Shown: in pieces, positions 62,301 to 64,000 of the stretch | Position numbering within the stretch: the stretch's first letter is position 1 | Layout of the letters: each line of letters starts with the position of its first letter | Source: JADKIH01 sp031417395 | GTDB taxonomy: Bacteria > Bacteroidota > Bacteroidia > AKYH767-A > 2013-40CM-41-45 | Length of the DNA: 64,000 nucleotides | Direction: 5' to 3' | Assembly (NCBI GenBank): GCA_031417395.1 | Contig: JANOVM010000029.1 | Location: 60,878-124,877, forward strand | Position numbers and translations under genes: made by a program | Notes under the pieces: generated by a model | What the model was told of the DNA's origin: nothing | Database searches by the model: none | The model's input: the letters and a program-made list of their open reading frames with translations, nothing else

Positions 62301-63334
62301 CAATAGTACGGGGTACATTCATTCCTAATTCAAGAAATATTATTCGTGTAGAAATTCACAACGATCTTGGTCCATCCGGATTCAATATTGTCGGACGCAT
62401 CATTAGCAATTTCGGCTCTATTGGATTTCCAGGATGTTGTTGTGAACCAAATATTGGTGTAAGAATTTATTGCCCATCAGATATTATTGTCTGTTATAAT
62501 CCACCATACTTTACATTGACACCTGCCGTAGCTGCAACTGATTCCTGTTGCATGCCAGTAGTCATTACAAACAATGCACCTGCATATTTCCCAATTGGAA
62601 TCACAACTGTTAGGTGGACTGCGACAGATGCTTGTGGCAATAGTAAAAGCTGTACACAACTTGTAAAACGAAGATTTCCTTTCTTCCATAATTGTGGGGG
62701 CGTCGTCTTTGATGGGAAGATGTATTTAGAAGGATATTATATTGGTAATGGAACTATGAATGCATGTTTGAATTTAAATGGCATAAGTGGTTTCTTACCG
62801 AATGTATATTCTCCAACAGATGCGGATAGCATTTCCATTAGTATGATTGATCCAATCACATTCAACGAAGTTGATCGGGAGATTGGAATTCTTCAGTCAA
62901 ACGGAGATGTTGAAGTAACTTTTAGTCCTGCTGTTGTAGATGGAAACTCGTATTATATAAAAATCAATCATCGAAACAGTATTGAAACATGGAGTTCATT
63001 TCCTGTTCTGATGAGTCCGATTACTTATTATGATTTTTCAATAAATCAATCTCAGGCTTATGGAAATAATATGATCGATGTTGGTGCGCCGTTGGGTGAG
63101 CCTTCGTTGTGGGCAATTTTTAGTGGTGACATTTCTAATGCCGGTACTGCTACTGTTGGAAGTCAAGACGGAATTATCGAGTCGCAAGATTATGGTGATA
63201 TGGAGAACGCTGTTTATTTTACATTATTAGGATATTCATTCGAAGACATAACCGGTGATGGCGTTGTTGAATCGGCTGATTATGGATTAATGGAGAACAA
63301 TGTATATTATACAAGAGTGATCATGCGACCATGA
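56312..63334 (+). CDS. Giant kelch-HYR surface protein with dockerin-like ends
   Basis: The 2340-residue protein begins with a signal peptide (MKKYILAIILFSAIGFASAQ). Residues about 22-310 form six kelch repeats (GFSIGNKGYIGTG ... NDFWEYNP..DTWTQK) and about 475-765 six more, with an Ig-like spacer between them. A SprB-like repeat (GTIDLDAVGGTPSYLFTVNQ) follows, then a region with an EF-hand/dockerin-like pair (GDLNHNCLLDGIDMNLLIDD ... SDLNGDGFVDASDY). Three modules of about 350 residues come next, each starting DTC-x-DTLFINTGI and ending in a HYR-like domain (PVGTTAVTWTATDACG). The end is another dockerin-like pair (DITGDGVVESADYG) and stops at MRP; no type A or B sorting domain is present. 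A large adhesin is the likely role. Confidence 0.85.
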   Translation: MKKYILAIILFSAIGFASAQTPNTWISKSSFGGTARSYATGFSIGNKGYIGLGYDGTHKEDFWEYDPATDVWSQKSNFGGGPRAGAVGFSIGNKGYVGTGYHTSYNNDFWEYNPVNNTWVQKNNFGGSGRNLAVGFCIGNKGYIGTGQTASAYLNDFWEYNPSLDSWTQKLPFAGAGRFAAVGFGIGSKGYLGTGWTSGASQDFWEYDPGSDTWLQKANFGGGSREYASGFSIFNKGYIGVGYQSGLPCNDFWEYDPGTNTWMQKATLGSANEKRYISAGFSIANKGYIGTGTNAVNLFQDFWEYTPSNNIITNAISDYDYCPGDVFNLSYTVTGTFGITNIFTAQLSDAAGSFTNPVVIGNTSNTSGGVINATIPSNTSPGVGYRIRIISSDPVLSSSDNGSNITIFASPTASAYSNAPICTGTTLDLFSNGGVDYYWTGPGFSSLLQNPSITTVTSANEGTYNVTVSEIHNGNVWTPKASLSNSSRFRAVGFSIGDKGYFGTGYNGTTVLNDFWEYNPLTDAWTQKASFPGSARLDATGFCIGNKGYIGLGADGSILFTDFWEYNPSMNTWTPKTNFGGIARIRAVGFGIGAKGYIGTGESATNYLNDFWEYDQLTNVWVQKANFAGPPRSTGVGFSIGSKGYLGTGWNGSTHHKDFWEYNPGSDTWVQKAFYGGIGREYAAAFSIGDKGYIGTGADTYLKDFWEYNSLTDIWTKRADFGGSARYGSFGFAIGSKGYIGGGNASGSIMNDFWEYYPPDNVCSSNASTFVTINSSPTIIIASQTAASCPSSLDGTIDLDAVGGTPSYLFTVNQTSTSDGVFTNLTPGIYTAIVTDDNGCTGTLSITINSTTPPLICSDASVSTTICPGTPFTVTAHYSGGIGPYSYSWNDGGAGGGPYGNTQSVSAILPVGHYTYSCTITDACGQTCTSTVEFKICATFTGNFATLNLKFFIQGYYIGGGEMTPVLNNQAAIAGNTYPNITDVDTVNIELHDPSFPNALIDCATGIVDIYGNCSVTFPSFVIGQSYYVSICNRNILQTTTANPVAFSSVTTYNFTTAANKAFGSAMIDVGTPLGESPTWAFYIGDLNHNCLLDGIDMNLLIDDLVNGAYGSFASDLNGDGFVDASDYIILDQNVQFSPISGVNWCCECTSVICVSLINCPDTCHMDTLFINTGIDRTTNLPLDSLREDRFWKLISTPSGTLSTPQNAWTLKPNAGWHAPLENEFGSDWIGNTPSANEFSPAGNYVYEFYFCLHDTAGLSLDLSFLADNTGIVKLNGAQILASINGPGGNTGFNNPASTIVNGTFIPNSKNVLRVEIQNSGGASGFNIAGKIISANGSVAYPGCCCSDSIPIVQCGQDITICYSDNTVYFVTPAVTVDSCCLPVTISNDAPTVFPVGTTAVTWTATDACGRIGTCVQNVTKKPSLNIQVNLPMTVCIGKLRSVSFSIGGTTGSTYSWSINPGNVTGTIDANTGMNTFPLFGAGSYTLIVGDGNVFGCSESITFNIAEIYCLDTCNLDTLFINTGIEHETNTNLSIPQQDRFWKVISTPAGSPSFPGDAWTISRYPGWHLPLQNEHGSEWIGSSSTANNTTAAGDYVFEFYFCLKDTDGLSLDLGFLADNRGIVKLNGIQILQTITSSSGDDGFINPASTIVNGIFIPNTRNVIRVEIHNDGGPSGFNIAGRIISSSGSIGFPGCCCSNSNPIVQCGQDISICYSTDVVYFVTPTVTSDTCCTPVTLSNNAPTHFPVGTTPVTWTAIDACGREGACVQNVTKSPSLITQVTHPNVCMGALGYVYFTVGGTTGSTYSWSINPGNVTGTSGANSPVSTDQIFGAGTYTLIVCDGNIFGCSESITFSIFDYCGDTCNLDTLFINTGIEHLNNTTLGIPQQDRFWKLISTPSGILTTPQDAWTIPREAGWHYPLQNSYSSNWIGNSSTATLDAPAGDYAYEFYFCLHDTDGLSLDLTFLADNRGIVKLNGAQILQTITSSSGDDGFINPASTIVRGTFIPNSRNIIRVEIHNDLGPSGFNIVGRIISNFGSIGFPGCCCEPNIGVRIYCPSDIIVCYNPPYFTLTPAVAATDSCCMPVVITNNAPAYFPIGITTVRWTATDACGNSKSCTQLVKRRFPFFHNCGGVVFDGKMYLEGYYIGNGTMNACLNLNGISGFLPNVYSPTDADSISISMIDPITFNEVDREIGILQSNGDVEVTFSPAVVDGNSYYIKINHRNSIETWSSFPVLMSPITYYDFSINQSQAYGNNMIDVGAPLGEPSLWAIFSGDISNAGTATVGSQDGIIESQDYGDMENAVYFTLLGYSFEDITGDGVVESADYGLMENNVYYTRVIMRP

Positions 63335-63459
63335 GAATAGATAAAATAAATGGCATACAATCCTGGTGTGAGTTTTAGTTTGTGTGAACAGAAAGGTTAT
63401 CTCAGCGTACTCACTCTTCGCACACGCACTACTTAATTTAATCACCCTTCTACAAAGAA

Positions 63460-63507
63460 AAACGGCCAATAGAAACCCGATAGCTATCGGGTTTCTATTG
63501 GCCGTTT
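63460..63507. terminator. 48-bp perfect palindrome, probable bidirectional terminator
   Basis: The arm at 63460-63483 is perfectly complementary to 63484-63507, with no loop bases apart from the centre CGATAGCTATCG. It is flanked by A and T runs and lies between the giant gene and the oppositely oriented tRNA, as expected for a shared terminator. It also carries the dispersed CCGATAGCTATCGG core. Confidence 0.7.
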
Positions 63508-63566
63508 AGTCTGAGTTTGAGTCCGAGTCTGATTAAAATCCGGACTCGGACTTCAGACTCGGTCTA
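63508..63566. repeat. Interspersed palindromic repeat, copy C
   Basis: GAGTCCGAGTCTG and CCGGACTCGGACTTCAGACT form arms as in copies A and B. Here too a CGATAGC-containing palindrome is directly next to it, on the left, so the composite order is kept. Confidence 0.65.
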
Positions 63567-63572
63567 CAAAGG

Positions 63573-63646
63573 CTCTCCCTCCTGGGCTCGAACCAGGGAC
63601 CCTCTGATTAACAGTCAGATGCTCTAACCAGCTGAGCTAAGGAAGA
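63573..63646 (-). tRNA. tRNA-Asn (GTT anticodon)
   Basis: A complete 74-nt cloverleaf can be drawn: acceptor TCTTCCT/AGGGAGA (one G-U), D arm GCTC...GAGC, anticodon stem TCTGA/TCAGA with loop CTGTTAA (anticodon GTT), 5-nt variable loop, and T arm CCTGG-TTCGAGC-CCAGG. The discriminator is G, as expected for Asn. CCA is not encoded. Confidence 0.97.
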
Positions 63647-63800
63647 TTGGTTATTCTCTCCGGTGTGCGGGGAGAATAATCAATTTCCGGCTCGCGCCGC
63701 CCGTCACATGACGGACTAAAGCATGCAGAACAGAAGATATTTTAGGGGTGACAAAAGTAATGAAAATATACAAAAATCCAAGTTATTCATCAAAAAAATT

Positions 63801-64000
63801 CTATCTCCCCGTTATGATTTTAGATATTAATTTTTCTATAAAAGCGCTATCATTTTGTCCTGAAATTATCTTCTCAATAAATTCTCTGCTTTTCCTCCCC
63901 TTTATATATTTTTCCACTCGCATAGCATCCCCACGATCTTCTCCTACTGAAATTTTCGCTTTCAATTGCCAGGGCCGGTGTTTCGATGTATAGGTATCCA
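63801..64000 (-). CDS. GIY-YIG endonuclease-family protein, C-terminal part
   Basis: This is 66 codons of a gene that runs off the window end. The minus strand reads TSKHRPWQLKAKISVGEDRG and then DAMRVEKYIKGRKSREFIEK, ending IITGR-stop. The RPW strand, the A-x-x-x-E helix with the catalytic-type glutamate and the KGRKSREF end are the C-terminal half of small UvrC-like GIY-YIG proteins (YhbQ/UPF0213 type, about 80-100 residues). In its first half, outside the window, the GIY and YIG motifs should be found. Downstream, 63647-63800 holds no other gene. Confidence 0.82.
   Translation of the reverse strand, partial: DTYTSKHRPWQLKAKISVGEDRGDAMRVEKYIKGRKSREFIEKIISGQNDSAFIEKLISKIITGR

Noticed and set aside
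63748..63993. 81-codon plus-strand frame at the window end
   Set aside because: Antisense to the GIY-YIG gene end, which has recognisable family residues.

Overview
The window looks like a chromosomal segment of an uncultured or environmental member of the Bacteroidota, perhaps Chitinophagales or Sphingobacteriales-like. The evidence is AT-rich DNA, about ten large secreted proteins ending in type IX secretion (T9SS) type A sorting domains or a type B (CHU_C) domain, weak or absent Shine-Dalgarno sequences, and promoters with the Bacteroidota -7 box TAnnTTTG. No T9SS machinery, phage, CRISPR or complete insertion sequence is visible.

Layout. 0-4 kb: an envelope and stress block on the minus strand (PAP2 phosphatase, DUF3943 protein, lmo0937-type membrane peptide, small anchored protein, HMA-AraC regulator). 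4-10 kb: DUF4412-like protein, TPR protein, RMD1/DUF155 protein and a GT39-like membrane glycosyltransferase. 10-23 kb: T9SS cargo genes, one split by an in-frame amber codon, plus a decayed copy of the 3' end of the glycosyltransferase gene and a DMT transporter. 23.6-25.4 kb: three tandem small genes for double-glycine-leader proteins, each with its own matching promoter, phased upstream repeats and terminator. 25.6-28.5 kb: two more T9SS cargo genes. 28.6-33.4 kb: a tight four-gene surface-glycan operon (GT4, PIG-L deacetylase, LpxD-like acyltransferase, asparagine synthase). 33-37.5 kb: DUF4382 lipoprotein, a propeller T9SS protein and an orphan sorting-domain gene. 37.8-40.6 kb: a cluster of small stress-type genes (conserved hypotheticals, HPF/RaiA, DJ-1/PfpI). 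40.8-50.8 kb: a very large cyclic beta-1,2-glucan synthase, translationally coupled to a phosphoglucomutase with its middle missing, next to a transketolase remnant. 51-56 kb: sparse genes among interspersed palindromic repeats and gene remnants. 56.3-63.3 kb: a 2340-residue adhesin-like protein with two kelch propellers. 63.3-64 kb: a 48-bp perfect palindrome, tRNA-Asn and the C-terminal end of a GIY-YIG protein.

The main observations are: (1) the three-gene double-glycine array, with three TTGCT sites spaced exactly 21 bp upstream of a fixed -33/-7 promoter in two of the copies; (2) two TGTAAC-N15-TGTAAC elements, also with 21-bp periodicity, one beside the AraC-type regulator and one upstream of the glucan synthase cluster, which suggest a small regulon; (3) several gene-decay events (amber-split T9SS gene, glycosyltransferase copy, phosphoglucomutase with an in-frame deletion, transketolase stub). 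All family assignments are from reading motifs by eye; no database search was run.
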